From: an uncultured Lachnospiraceae bacterium
GTDB lineage: Bacteria; Bacillota; Clostridia; Lachnospirales; Lachnospiraceae
Direction of reading: 5' to 3'
NCBI GenBank assembly: GCA_910586095.1
Contig: CAJUHQ010000094.1
Location: 1-13,741 of the forward strand
DNA: 13,741 nucleotides
Positions 1 to 7,467 of this stretch are shown piece after piece. Under the pieces are notes generated by a model. The model was given only the letters and a program-made list of their open reading frames with translations. It was not told where the DNA came from and searched no databases. The number at the start of each line of letters is the position of its first letter. Within the stretch, counting starts at the first letter, position 1. The translations under genes and the position numbers were made by a program.

Positions 1-461
1 CTTTCTACAAGGCCTTCTGCCGTAACACCTTGATATTTCTCTACGAGTTCTTTCTCTAAAGAACCACTATTCACCCCAACGCGAATAGGAATATTATACT
101 TTTTTGCCATCTCTACTACTGCCGCCACATTTTCATGCCCACCAATATTCCCTGGATTGATACGAATCTTATCCGCACCATTTTCCATCGCCGCTAGCGC
201 CATCTTATAGTCAAAATGGATATCTGCCACTATGGGGATCGTTATTTCTCTCTTAATTTGTGCAAGTGCCCGCGCCGCATCCATATTGGGCACAGTACAA
301 CGAACAATATCACATCCTGCATCTTCCAAGCGTTTAATCTGTGACACTGTAGCTGCTACATCTTCTGTCTTTGTATTGGTCATTGACTGGATCAAAATCG
401 GATTACCACCGCCAATTACTTTATTCCCAATATGAATTTCCTTTGTATTATCTCGATACAT
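1..461 (-). CDS. ispG: 4-hydroxy-3-methylbut-2-enyl diphosphate synthase IspG (GcpE), 5' part only
   Basis: This is the N-terminal part (about 153 codons) of IspG; the rest lies beyond the left edge. IspG is the cytosolic iron-sulfur enzyme that reductively converts methylerythritol cyclodiphosphate to HMBPP, the penultimate MEP-pathway step. I translated the minus strand by hand. It opens with MYRDNTKEIHIGNKVIGGGN and continues with PILIQSMTNTKTED, RCTVPNMDAARAL, IPIVADIHFDYKMAL, DKIRINPGNIGG and VGVNSGSLEKEL, all typical of the IspG TIM-barrel domain. The C-terminal 4Fe-4S domain with its cysteines is not in the window. The ATG at 461-459 follows an AGGAG ribosome binding site about 9 bases upstream. 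It is the last gene of the visible minus-strand cluster, 76 bases after rseP, and joins dxr in the same pathway. Identification is firm; completeness cannot be judged. Confidence 0.95.
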   Translation of the reverse strand, partial: MYRDNTKEIHIGNKVIGGGNPILIQSMTNTKTEDVAATVSQIKRLEDAGCDIVRCTVPNMDAARALAQIKREITIPIVADIHFDYKMALAAMENGADKIRINPGNIGGHENVAAVVEMAKKYNIPIRVGVNSGSLEKELVEKYQGVTAEGLVE

Positions 462-537
462 GTATCTCACTCCTCTATCTTAATACACTGTCTCCTATTT
501 TATAAAAAACTGTAAAAATGTTCTTTCTAAAAAATTC

Positions 538-1659
538 TTATGCAAATATCCTTACAATGTCATTGTAAAGCACAAAAACCATCAAAATCATTAATGCCAC
601 AAACCCTATAAAGTGTACAAGTCCTTCCTTTTCAGGAGGTACTGGCTTACCGCGAATCACTTCTAGCAATAAAAATAGCAAACGTCCACCATCTAGGGCA
701 GGCAATGGAAGCAGATTCATCACTCCTAAATTTACACTCAAAAGCACTGCAAAATTAATCATAGTCAATAAAACAGTAGATATCCCATATGGCTTTGCTA
801 TCTCTATAGTCTCATCTATTGTCACAGCAATTCCCACAGGCCCTGACAAATCATTCGCTGACAATCTACCTTGCACTAACATAAGCAGACTTTTCACCGT
901 TGTTTTTAACCAGTAACGCACTTCATATGCGCTATATTTAATTAAATCCCACCCTTTACACTCAATAGACTCTCCGATTGTAAAGCCAATATAATACCGA
1001 TTATCTTCCTGGCTAAACTTTGGTGTCAGAACTGTAGTATATTTTTTTCCGTCACGCTTATATTCAATCTCTATGGGTTCCCCATTGCTAAACGCTGATG
1101 CAAAAGTCACTTCGCCTTGCAGATAAATACGTTCATTACCTAACTTTGTAATGATGTCTCCCTCTTGTAATCCTGCTTCCTTAGCGGGATATCCTTCTGT
1201 CAAGGAGTTGATCGTTGGAATGACTTCTCCCGAAAAACCAACCACAATCAAGGACAGTAAAAAAGCAAGAATAATATTAAAAAAAGGCCCTGCAAATACA
1301 GTTGCAATTCGCGCCCACACATTTGCATCATTGAATGTTCCTTCTTGTTTTATAGTGTCTGCCTGTGTATTTTCTTCTTTCTTTTCATTGTTTGTAATGT
1401 CTGCCTGTGTATTTTCTTCTTTCTTTTCATTGGAATAAATATTATCCTCACCCTCAAAAATACACGCTCCGCCAATGGGTAACAGCTTAAGCACATAGCG
1501 AGTACCACCCTTTGTAAACTTTACGACGGATGGCCCCATCCCAATGGCAAATTCTAGTACTTTGATACCATTGAGCTTTGCTATCAAAAAATGCCCTAAT
1601 TCATGCGAGATAACTACCACTCCGAATATAAGTACAAATACAATTATTGTTACTACCAT
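538..1659 (-). CDS. rseP: RseP/RasP-type site-2 intramembrane zinc metalloprotease (M50 family)
   Basis: A 373-residue membrane protein of the site-2 protease family, which cuts substrates such as anti-sigma factors and signal-peptide remnants within the membrane. The first transmembrane segment holds the zinc motif HELGH (residues 19-23). Another transmembrane segment lies near 117-141. A PDZ domain follows at about 150-215 (EGYPAKEAGLQEGDII). The C-terminal membrane region carries NLLPLPALDGGR, whose D323 is the expected third zinc ligand, and the last hydrophobic helix is near 349-367. The start is ATG with a GAGAGG/GAAGGA-like site upstream. It lies between dxr and ispG, the usual Firmicutes order. 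An odd feature is a charged insert at residues 77-104, made of two 14-residue repeats beginning NEKKEENTQAD, before the second membrane segment. It makes the protein somewhat longer than I expect for clostridial homologues. The catalytic residues are intact. Confidence 0.95.
   Translation of the reverse strand: MVVTIIVFVLIFGVVVISHELGHFLIAKLNGIKVLEFAIGMGPSVVKFTKGGTRYVLKLLPIGGACIFEGEDNIYSNEKKEENTQADITNNEKKEENTQADTIKQEGTFNDANVWARIATVFAGPFFNIILAFLLSLIVVGFSGEVIPTINSLTEGYPAKEAGLQEGDIITKLGNERIYLQGEVTFASAFSNGEPIEIEYKRDGKKYTTVLTPKFSQEDNRYYIGFTIGESIECKGWDLIKYSAYEVRYWLKTTVKSLLMLVQGRLSANDLSGPVGIAVTIDETIEIAKPYGISTVLLTMINFAVLLSVNLGVMNLLPLPALDGGRLLFLLLEVIRGKPVPPEKEGLVHFIGFVALMILMVFVLYNDIVRIFA
1356..1439 (-). 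repeat. Tandem 42-bp in-frame duplication inside rseP
   Basis: Two adjacent 42-base units, 1356-1397 and 1398-1439, share their first 35 bases exactly and differ only at the end. The period is a multiple of three, so the duplication adds 14 residues without a frameshift. It encodes the repeated peptide NEKKEENTQAD plus three variable residues, a very polar segment placed between the HELGH membrane helix and the next membrane helix. Confidence 0.93.
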
Positions 1660-1721
1660 TCCTTCAATTTTCCTCTCTTTGATTCTAATAACTTTTCGAA
1701 ATCTTTCTTGAGATTACAAGT

Positions 1722-1757
1722 GTACCTTCATCCTATTACGATCCTAGAAGAAGGTAC
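1722..1757. repeat. Inverted repeat in the dxr-rseP spacer
   Basis: GTACCTTC (1722-1729) and GAAGGTAC (1750-1757) form a perfect 8-bp stem around a 20-base loop that contains two further near-copies of ATCCTA. On the minus strand it begins one base after the dxr stop codon. No T-run follows, so it is not a canonical terminator. A role in processing or stabilising the operon mRNA is possible but is inference. Confidence 0.45.
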
Positions 1758-1758
1758 C

Positions 1759-2904
1759 CTAACAGTATTTTGTATCAATTCGCTCATATATTTCCTTCTC
1801 CGTTTGAAGAATGGCATCTACATTTGGATTTTCTATTCTTTTGTGTTCGCTCATACACCATTCTATAATTTCTGGAATTTCCAGAAAATGAATTTTTTTA
1901 TGCAAAAACAAATGAACTGCTCGCTCATTTGCAGCATTTAACACAGTGGGGACACTTCCGCCCTCTGACGCTGCTTGCATAGCAAGCCGAAGCCCTGTAA
2001 ATGTTTCTAAATCTGGTTTTTCAAAGGTGATACTTCCAAGTTGATAAAAATCTACTCTTTTACCTGCCATTGGTCGCCGATCAGGATAAAATAGTGCATA
2101 TTGTATTGGCAATTTCATATCTGGCATCCCCAATTGCGCGATAATCCCACCATCTACATACTCCACCATCGAGTGAATAATACTCTGCGGATGTACCACT
2201 ACTTCAATCCTATCTAAGTCCACTCCAAAAAGCCACTTTGCCTCCATCACTTCAAGGCCCTTATTGATAAGTGTTGCCGAATCGATAGTAATCTTATTCC
2301 CCATTGACCAATTAGGATGTTTTAATGCATCCTCAAGTTGCACATTCTCTAATTTTTGACGCGTCCATCCCCTAAAAGGGCCTCCTGATGCAGTAATCAA
2401 AAGTTTGCTAACACGATCTGCATTTTCTCCTTGCATAGACTGAAATATCGCACTATGCTCACTGTCAACAGGAAATATAGAAACGCCCATCTTCTTAGCA
2501 AGCGGCATAATAAGATGTCCTGCTGTCACCAATGTCTCTTTGTTTGCTAATGCAATATCTTTGTGTGCATTAATCGCCGCAATGGTTGGCTGAATACCAA
2601 TCATTCCCACAATTGCTGTCACCAACATTTGAGATTCTTCCATCTGTGCTATACTAAGCAATCCTTCCATACCTGGAATAATCGCTACTTCCATATCTGC
2701 AAGCCGTATCTGCAATTCTTTGCAGGCTTTTTCACTTTGAAGAGATACCAAAATAGGCTTAAACTCTCGCACCTGCTTTTCAAACAAATCTATATTTGTT
2801 CCTGCTGCCATTCCCACGATTTGTAAGTCGGGATTGTCACGTACAATTTCTAATGTCTGGGTTCCAATAGATCCTGTAGAACCAAGTATCGCTATTTTTT
2901 TCAC
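1759..2904 (-). CDS. dxr: 1-deoxy-D-xylulose 5-phosphate reductoisomerase (Dxr/IspC), GTG start
   Basis: A 381-residue cytosolic enzyme that isomerises and reduces DXP to 2-C-methyl-D-erythritol 4-phosphate with NADPH, the first committed MEP-pathway step. The Rossmann nucleotide-binding motif GSTGSIG is at residues 8-14. The metal-binding DSEHSAIFQ (D147, E149) and NKGLEVMEA (E218) are present, as are GGPFRGW (174-180) and HPNWSMGNKITIDSATL (196-212). These cover the known catalytic and flexible-loop regions, and the length is normal. The start codon is GTG (2904-2902), preceded by AAAGGAAG at suitable spacing. The gene sits between cdsA and rseP, with ispG two genes downstream. The 119-base spacer from cdsA is AT-rich and could hold a promoter, but I see no convincing -35/-10 pair. 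Confidence 0.97.
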   Translation of the reverse strand: MKKIAILGSTGSIGTQTLEIVRDNPDLQIVGMAAGTNIDLFEKQVREFKPILVSLQSEKACKELQIRLADMEVAIIPGMEGLLSIAQMEESQMLVTAIVGMIGIQPTIAAINAHKDIALANKETLVTAGHLIMPLAKKMGVSIFPVDSEHSAIFQSMQGENADRVSKLLITASGGPFRGWTRQKLENVQLEDALKHPNWSMGNKITIDSATLINKGLEVMEAKWLFGVDLDRIEVVVHPQSIIHSMVEYVDGGIIAQLGMPDMKLPIQYALFYPDRRPMAGKRVDFYQLGSITFEKPDLETFTGLRLAMQAASEGGSVPTVLNAANERAVHLFLHKKIHFLEIPEIIEWCMSEHKRIENPNVDAILQTEKEIYERIDTKYC

Positions 2905-3023
2905 AAAGATTCTTCCTTTACTGTAAAAGTTTTTAAAACTATATTATTGTATTTTGTTGTAACTCTCATTAAACTATATTGTGACTATACTTTTACTTAT
3001 ACTATATTAGAATACCGCATGTC

Positions 3024-3932
3024 TTATTTCAAAAACAATATAATCAAAAAGTACGTAATTGGTGCTGTAAAGATCACACTATCAAACCGATCCATGATCC
3101 CGCCATGTCCTGGTATTAATTTCCCATAATCCTTAATCTCATAATTACGTTTAATTGCCGACGCCGCCAGATCACCCACTTGAGAAATCACAGAGCCCAC
3201 GCCTCCTACAATAGCAAGCGGAATGATAAGTTGCTGGAGTCCTATTGTAACCTCCAAAAAGTATCCAAAAAGGCCACCGACTAGTGCTGAGCCAACAATC
3301 CCTCCAATAGATCCTTCTATAGATTTTTTGGGACTAAGCACTGGAGCCAATTTATGCTTACCTATCATAACTCCTGTCAGATATGCACATGTATCTGAAA
3401 TCCAAGAATTAATAAAAATCATCCATACTAAATAAACCCCATATGTCAATTGCCTAGTCAAAAAAACAAAAGACAACATCACTGGTGCATAAACTAACGC
3501 AAAATATGCTGCCATCACTTGATTTGCTGTAAACTTTGGAAATGTAAAAACATACACAAACATTAGTAAAATCAACGAAAGAAATAAGGATATCATAATA
3601 CCGACATCCATCATAGTATAATTGATTGTTGACAAATACGTTGTAGAACCTTCTCCTGAATGTGTACAATACAATTGTATATAATATCCTGTAATTGCCA
3701 ATAAGCCTGCAATTTCCAATATATTTGGTTTTGTAGAATCCTTTTCTCTGACTTTGCATGCTTTAGTCAGTTCCAAATATCCAACCATTGAGATTAGATA
3801 AAGTGTCCCTGCTAAAATAAGACCTCCAGGCAATATGGATGCTAAGGCCACCACCACAAGCACCACTGCGCTAACCACTCGCTCTTTACTTATTTTACTA
3901 AAAATATTTTTTCCTAAACCATTGGAAGCCAT
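3024..3932 (-). CDS. cdsA: Phosphatidate cytidylyltransferase CdsA
   Basis: A 302-residue integral membrane enzyme that makes CDP-diacylglycerol from phosphatidic acid and CTP, the branch point for phosphatidylglycerol and other phospholipids. Several hydrophobic segments are visible, for example 20-50, 72-88, 108-131, 138-158, 163-176, 207-229 and 234-250. The family signature is near the C-terminus: SAIKRNYEIKD (258-268), PGHGG (274-278) and DRFD (281-284), which supply the metal- and CTP-binding residues. The ATG follows a strong GAGGAGG site about 5 bases upstream. The neighbours uppS (upstream) and dxr (downstream) match the conserved Firmicutes lipid and isoprenoid cluster. Confidence 0.96.
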   Translation of the reverse strand: MASNGLGKNIFSKISKERVVSAVVLVVVALASILPGGLILAGTLYLISMVGYLELTKACKVREKDSTKPNILEIAGLLAITGYYIQLYCTHSGEGSTTYLSTINYTMMDVGIMISLFLSLILLMFVYVFTFPKFTANQVMAAYFALVYAPVMLSFVFLTRQLTYGVYLVWMIFINSWISDTCAYLTGVMIGKHKLAPVLSPKKSIEGSIGGIVGSALVGGLFGYFLEVTIGLQQLIIPLAIVGGVGSVISQVGDLAASAIKRNYEIKDYGKLIPGHGGIMDRFDSVIFTAPITYFLIILFLK

Positions 3933-4024
3933 ACACTCCTCCTCCTATGCTACCAATATTTCACGATATGTGTCATTGACATGTGTTGTTAAGCTCAATG
4001 TTGTATATTGAACTTCGCATCAAC

Positions 4025-4732
4025 CTACTCTTCCTTTACAAGTCCATATCTTCTATCTCTAGACTGATATGCCTCCACCGCTTTCATAAGCTCCTTTTTA
4101 TCAAAATCTGGCCATAACACAGGTGTAAAATAAAGTTCTGCATAAGCACTTTGCCACAATAAATAATTAGATATTCTTTGCTCTCCAGATGTCCTAATCA
4201 TCAAATCTGGATCGGGTAGTCCTGCTGTATCTAGTTGCTCCTCAATCTGTTCCTCTTGAATTTGATCGGGTTGTATTGTACCTGCTGCCACCTGATTAGC
4301 AAGCTTTGTAATCGCACGTCTAAGCTCATCACGCCCTCCATAATTAATGGCGATTTGAAAATGAAGTCCTGTATTGTATTTAGTAGCCTGCTCTAGCTCC
4401 TCTATACTTGCCTGTAGATCTGGTGCTAACCCTGTCTTGTCGCCCAATACTCTAACACACATATTATTTTTTTGTGCACGCTTAATACTGTTTTTCATAT
4501 AATTTCTGAGCAGATTCATCAGTGTTTGTACCTCACTGTCTGCCCGCTTCCAATTCTCTGTAGAAAAAGCATAAATTGTGAGATATTGAATACCTATATT
4601 ATAAGCATCCTCACAAATTGCCTCCACTGTCTTGGCTCCCTGTACATGCCCTGCTGTGCGTGGAAGTCCTTTTGCCTTTGCCCAACGGCCGTTTCCATCA
4701 AGAATGATTGCCACATGTTTTGGTATATTCAT
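4025..4732 (-). CDS. uppS: Undecaprenyl diphosphate synthase (cis-prenyltransferase)
   Basis: A 235-residue soluble cis-prenyltransferase that adds isopentenyl units to farnesyl diphosphate, giving undecaprenyl diphosphate, the lipid carrier for peptidoglycan and other wall polymers. The signature ILDGNGRWAKAKG contains the catalytic aspartate D12. Later come AFSTENWKR (55-63), NYGGRDELRRA (130-140) and DLMIRTSGEQRISNYLLWQ (176-194), with E199 in SAYAELYF, all typical. The frame stays open upstream to 4798. I chose the ATG at 4732-4730 because AGGAG lies 8 bases before it and the family N-terminus (MNIPKHVAIILDGNG) starts there; the upstream extension (MPSFYASQ...) overlaps a terminator-like hairpin. 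It is 92 bases before cdsA and separated from frr by that hairpin. Confidence 0.96.
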   Translation of the reverse strand: MNIPKHVAIILDGNGRWAKAKGLPRTAGHVQGAKTVEAICEDAYNIGIQYLTIYAFSTENWKRADSEVQTLMNLLRNYMKNSIKRAQKNNMCVRVLGDKTGLAPDLQASIEELEQATKYNTGLHFQIAINYGGRDELRRAITKLANQVAAGTIQPDQIQEEQIEEQLDTAGLPDPDLMIRTSGEQRISNYLLWQSAYAELYFTPVLWPDFDKKELMKAVEAYQSRDRRYGLVKEE

Positions 4733-4785
4733 TGTTGCATCTCCTTCTATTATCCATTTTATGTTATGAATGGTTTGTGATGCAT

Positions 4786-4811
4786 AAAAGGAGGGCACTA
4801 TAACGCCCCCC
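4786..4811 (-). terminator. Terminator-like hairpin between frr and uppS
   Basis: In minus-strand RNA the arms GGGGGGC (4811-4805) and GCCCUCC (4796-4790) pair over 7 bp with one G-U wobble, around an 8-base loop. They are followed at once by UUUU. This has the form of a short intrinsic terminator. The U-run is short, so it may be partial and act as an attenuator within the frr-uppS transcript. I found no convincing promoter between it and uppS. Confidence 0.6.
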
Positions 4812-4918
4812 TATTTTATCATCTAAGTACTAATTATACAGGAATTTTTATGCCAACTGGTTATTTTCACAAATCAAAGCAATAATTCCCGCAAACACTA
4901 TACATATAATTTTAAAGC

Positions 4919-5470
4919 CTATACAGTAAGAATTTCCTTTGACTTCTCTTCTATTGCTTTGTCAACATCCTTGATATATTTATCTGTAAGCTTTTGTACA
5001 GCGTCCTCCAAATCTTTGATTTCATCCTCAGACACTTCTGTTTTTGCAAGTTTCTTAAAGGAATCATTTGCATCACGCCTAATATTGCGAATTGCAACTT
5101 TACAGTCCTCTCCCTTTTTCTTTACATCTTTCACAAGGCTTTTTCTGCGCTCCTCTGTAAGCTCAGGGAACACCAATCGAATAACATTTCCATCATTACT
5201 CGGAGTAATTCCAATATCAGATGCCATAATTGCCTTCTCGATCTCCTTGATGAGACTTTTCTCCCACGGAGTAATCTGTATCATTCTAGCCTCTGGAACC
5301 GTAATATTGCCCACCTGTTGAATCGGAGTGGGCGCTCCATAATAATTTACCTTTAGTTTATCAAGCAAATGTGGATTTGCACGTCCTGCACGCAATGTTT
5401 GATAATCTGATAAAAGAAACTCAATCGCTTTTTTCATTTTATCATCATATGTTTTTACTCTCTCATCCAT
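4919..5470 (-). CDS. frr: Ribosome recycling factor
   Basis: A 183-residue factor that, with EF-G, splits post-termination ribosomes so they can be reused. The normal family length is about 185. Visible hallmarks are the N-terminal helix with TLRAGRANP (25-33), the GAPTPIQQV segment (45-53), PWEKSLIKEIEKAI (68-81), DGNVIRLVFPELTEERR (93-109) and RNIRRDAND (128-136) with its conserved arginines. The ATG is preceded by AGGAGG about 10 bases upstream. It lies 77 bases downstream of pyrH, the standard bacterial order. A terminator-like hairpin follows about 107 bases after its stop, so frr and pyrH may form a partly separate transcript from uppS onward. Confidence 0.97.
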   Translation of the reverse strand: MDERVKTYDDKMKKAIEFLLSDYQTLRAGRANPHLLDKLKVNYYGAPTPIQQVGNITVPEARMIQITPWEKSLIKEIEKAIMASDIGITPSNDGNVIRLVFPELTEERRKSLVKDVKKKGEDCKVAIRNIRRDANDSFKKLAKTEVSEDEIKDLEDAVQKLTDKYIKDVDKAIEEKSKEILTV

Positions 5471-5547
5471 CCCTTATGTCCTCCTAAATCTATTCATGTT
5501 CATAATCTTATCTACACTTTGCAATCACTATCATACTACTATATTCA

Positions 5548-6243
5548 TTATACAGTTATGATTGTACCATTTGATTTACCCTTTACAGCATTGATAATGC
5601 TGTTTTCTTCATTTAAACCAAATATAGTCATAGGCATTTTGTTTTCCATACAGAGTGCTGCCGCTGCTAAATCCATAACTCCAAGTTGATGGCTGACAAC
5701 TTCCTGAATAGGGATTGTATCATATTTTTTTGCATTATTGTTGAGTTTGGGATCAGAATCATACACTCCATCAACCGCGCGCGCTGATAAAATCATATCT
5801 GCCTCAATCTCTATTGCCTTTAATACCGTTCCCATATCAGTAGAAAAATAAGGGTGCCCAATACCTCCTGCAAAAAACACTACCTTTTCTGCATTTAATG
5901 CGTTCAATGCTTTATCTTTTGAAAAAAGTTCCGTAAATGCTGCACATTGAAAGGGAGTAAATATGTCCGTTCCCATACCAATAGATCGAAAAATTTCTGA
6001 CACATAAATACAGTTCATGACAGTGGCAAGCATCCCTATCTGATCCGCCTTTGTGCGATCAATCGTTTCGCTTGTTCTACCACGCCAAAAGTTTCCTCCA
6101 CCGATTACGATTCCCACTTGTACACCGCTATCCACAATCTCTTTGACCTGTTTTGCGACTGCGGTAACTGTAGGCTCATCAAACCCTGTTTTCTTATCCC
6201 CTGCAAGGGCTTCCCCACTCAATTTTAACAATACTCTTTTCAC
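5548..6243 (-). CDS. pyrH: UMP kinase (uridylate kinase), GTG start
   Basis: A 231-residue kinase of the amino-acid-kinase fold that phosphorylates UMP to UDP for pyrimidine nucleotide synthesis. KLSGEALAG (7-15) and VIGGGNFWRGR (46-56) form the phosphate-binding glycine-rich region. DRTKADQIGMLATVMN (62-77), ARAVDGVYDSDP (154-165) and GVMDLAAAALCMENKMPM (188-205) are also typical. The start codon is GTG (6243-6241) with GGGGGA about 8 bases upstream; the N-terminus MKRVLLKLSGEAL matches the family start. In many Firmicutes pyrH follows rpsB-tsf. Here the gene before it, on the same strand and 90 bases away, is a bactofilin, and the gap holds a long imperfect hairpin. Confidence 0.97.
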   Translation of the reverse strand: MKRVLLKLSGEALAGDKKTGFDEPTVTAVAKQVKEIVDSGVQVGIVIGGGNFWRGRTSETIDRTKADQIGMLATVMNCIYVSEIFRSIGMGTDIFTPFQCAAFTELFSKDKALNALNAEKVVFFAGGIGHPYFSTDMGTVLKAIEIEADMILSARAVDGVYDSDPKLNNNAKKYDTIPIQEVVSHQLGVMDLAAAALCMENKMPMTIFGLNEENSIINAVKGKSNGTIITV

Positions 6244-6284
6244 AATCTAATCCCCCATGCTGCCAATTTCAAGTCCAAACATTT

Positions 6285-6325
6285 AGAAACTCTTTAGCTG
6301 CGTCTTTTGCGGCCTTAGAGTTTCT
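6285..6325 (-). repeat. Long hairpin between bactofilin gene and pyrH
   Basis: AGAAACTCT (6285-6293) and AGAGTTTCT (6317-6325) form a perfect 9-bp stem, with a partly pairing inner region (GGCCGC against GCAGCT) around an AAAAGAC loop on the minus strand. It begins 8 bases after the bactofilin stop. The minus-strand sequence after it is AAATGTTTGG, with no U-run, so it is not a standard intrinsic terminator. A mRNA processing or stabilising role is inference. Confidence 0.55.
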
Positions 6326-6333
6326 TAATGTTT

Positions 6334-7296
6334 TTATTTCCTGTTCTTCTTAACTTCATTGAAGAAGGATGCTGGACTAATATCTGCATAGCACTGTGAA
6401 CACATGCCTTCAATTACTGCACCATTATTGATCTGTACAGATTTTGACTTAATATTTCCCATCACAATAGCAGAAGTGTCAAGAATCACAGGACCATGTA
6501 CATCAATATCACCTTTTACAGCTCCTGCAACCACTGCGCTTGTAGCAAAAATATTGCCAATGACCACTGAACTTTGTCCAATCTTTACACTGCCCTTACT
6601 CTTGATCTCACCATTAATTTGCGCAGATTCTGCATAGATCTCTGCTGCTGAAGAGTTTCCTGTAATACTACCTGTAACATTGAGTTTACCGAGAATATCA
6701 ATATTACCTGTAATATTACCAATCAGGTCCATGTTTCCACTGCTTGTCACATCACCTGTAATACTCATGCCTGCTGTAATCACTGCTGTGTCTGTCGAAA
6801 CTGCCATCTCTGTCTCAACAGAACCATCCATTTCCTCATCCGCAGTTGCTGCATCCATATACATAGGCTCCTGGGTGTTTTGTTCTACCTCATTTAGTAG
6901 TAATTCCATCTCTGCATCTGTCTCACTCAATTGATTTTCTTCTACGGGCATCTCTAGTCCCTCTTCTATTTCTATATCAGGTGTCATAACAACTCCCTCC
7001 TCCATTTCATTTGTCTCAACTTCTTGTTCTGCTACACTCTCACCTATGGACAACTCTATTCCACTATCTTGTACAGTTTCATTTTGCAATGTCATTGTAG
7101 GACCATCACCGAGAGCCTCCACTTCTTTTTCTAACATTGCCTCAAGGTCCGCAAAATCTGTATCTGTTGTACTGCCAAACAAGTCTTCTGATGCCGTTTC
7201 GCCATCATCCAAATTGAGTTCTGATATAGTGTCATCAACACCCAATTCATTTACAGTCTGTGACAAATCTTGCTTTAAATCCTGAAAAAATCCCAT
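6334..7296 (-). CDS. Bactofilin family protein with long acidic N-terminal region and C-terminal Cys pair
   Basis: A 320-residue protein with two parts. Residues 1-169 are low in complexity and strongly acidic, rich in Glu, Asp, Thr and Met, and probably largely disordered. Residues 170-304 are a bactofilin (DUF583-type) domain, recognisable from its beta-helix repeat pattern of G-D/N-hydrophobic turns: MSITGDVTSSGNMDLIGNI, GKLNVTGSITGN, INGEIKSKGSVKIG, VVIGNIFATSAVVAGAV, KGDIDVHGPVILD and MGNIKSKSVQI. Bactofilins polymerise into cytoskeletal filaments that often organise cell-wall enzymes. The tail contains MCSQCY (298-303), a CxxC pair, and a basic end, KKNRK. ATG start with GGAGG 10 bases upstream. 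It lies between a wall-type polysaccharide deacetylase gene and pyrH, consistent with an envelope role. I am sure of the family but not of the cellular task. Confidence 0.9.
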   Translation of the reverse strand: MGFFQDLKQDLSQTVNELGVDDTISELNLDDGETASEDLFGSTTDTDFADLEAMLEKEVEALGDGPTMTLQNETVQDSGIELSIGESVAEQEVETNEMEEGVVMTPDIEIEEGLEMPVEENQLSETDAEMELLLNEVEQNTQEPMYMDAATADEEMDGSVETEMAVSTDTAVITAGMSITGDVTSSGNMDLIGNITGNIDILGKLNVTGSITGNSSAAEIYAESAQINGEIKSKGSVKIGQSSVVIGNIFATSAVVAGAVKGDIDVHGPVILDTSAIVMGNIKSKSVQINNGAVIEGMCSQCYADISPASFFNEVKKNRK

Positions 7297-7467
7297 TGTA
7301 AATTATCCTCCAATTTTGTATTGTGTATTGCTCTGAAAGCCAAAGCTTTGATTAACTCCTAAATACAGAACTTTTATTTGTTATTCTGCATTGTAGCTAA
7401 AGATGCTTCTGGGCCTTTTTGCCTTGTACTTATGCAACCACCATGCCTGACTAGCGATGGATATTTA

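Noticed and set aside
1151..1438. Plus-strand open frame opposite rseP, and the other frames opposite known genes
   Set aside because: These are shadows of well-identified genes on the other strand; none has a ribosome binding site and recognisable protein character.
4733..4798. N-terminal extension of UppS (22 residues from an upstream ATG)
   Set aside because: The ATG at 4732 has an AGGAG site and matches the family N-terminus, while the extension overlaps the terminator-like hairpin.
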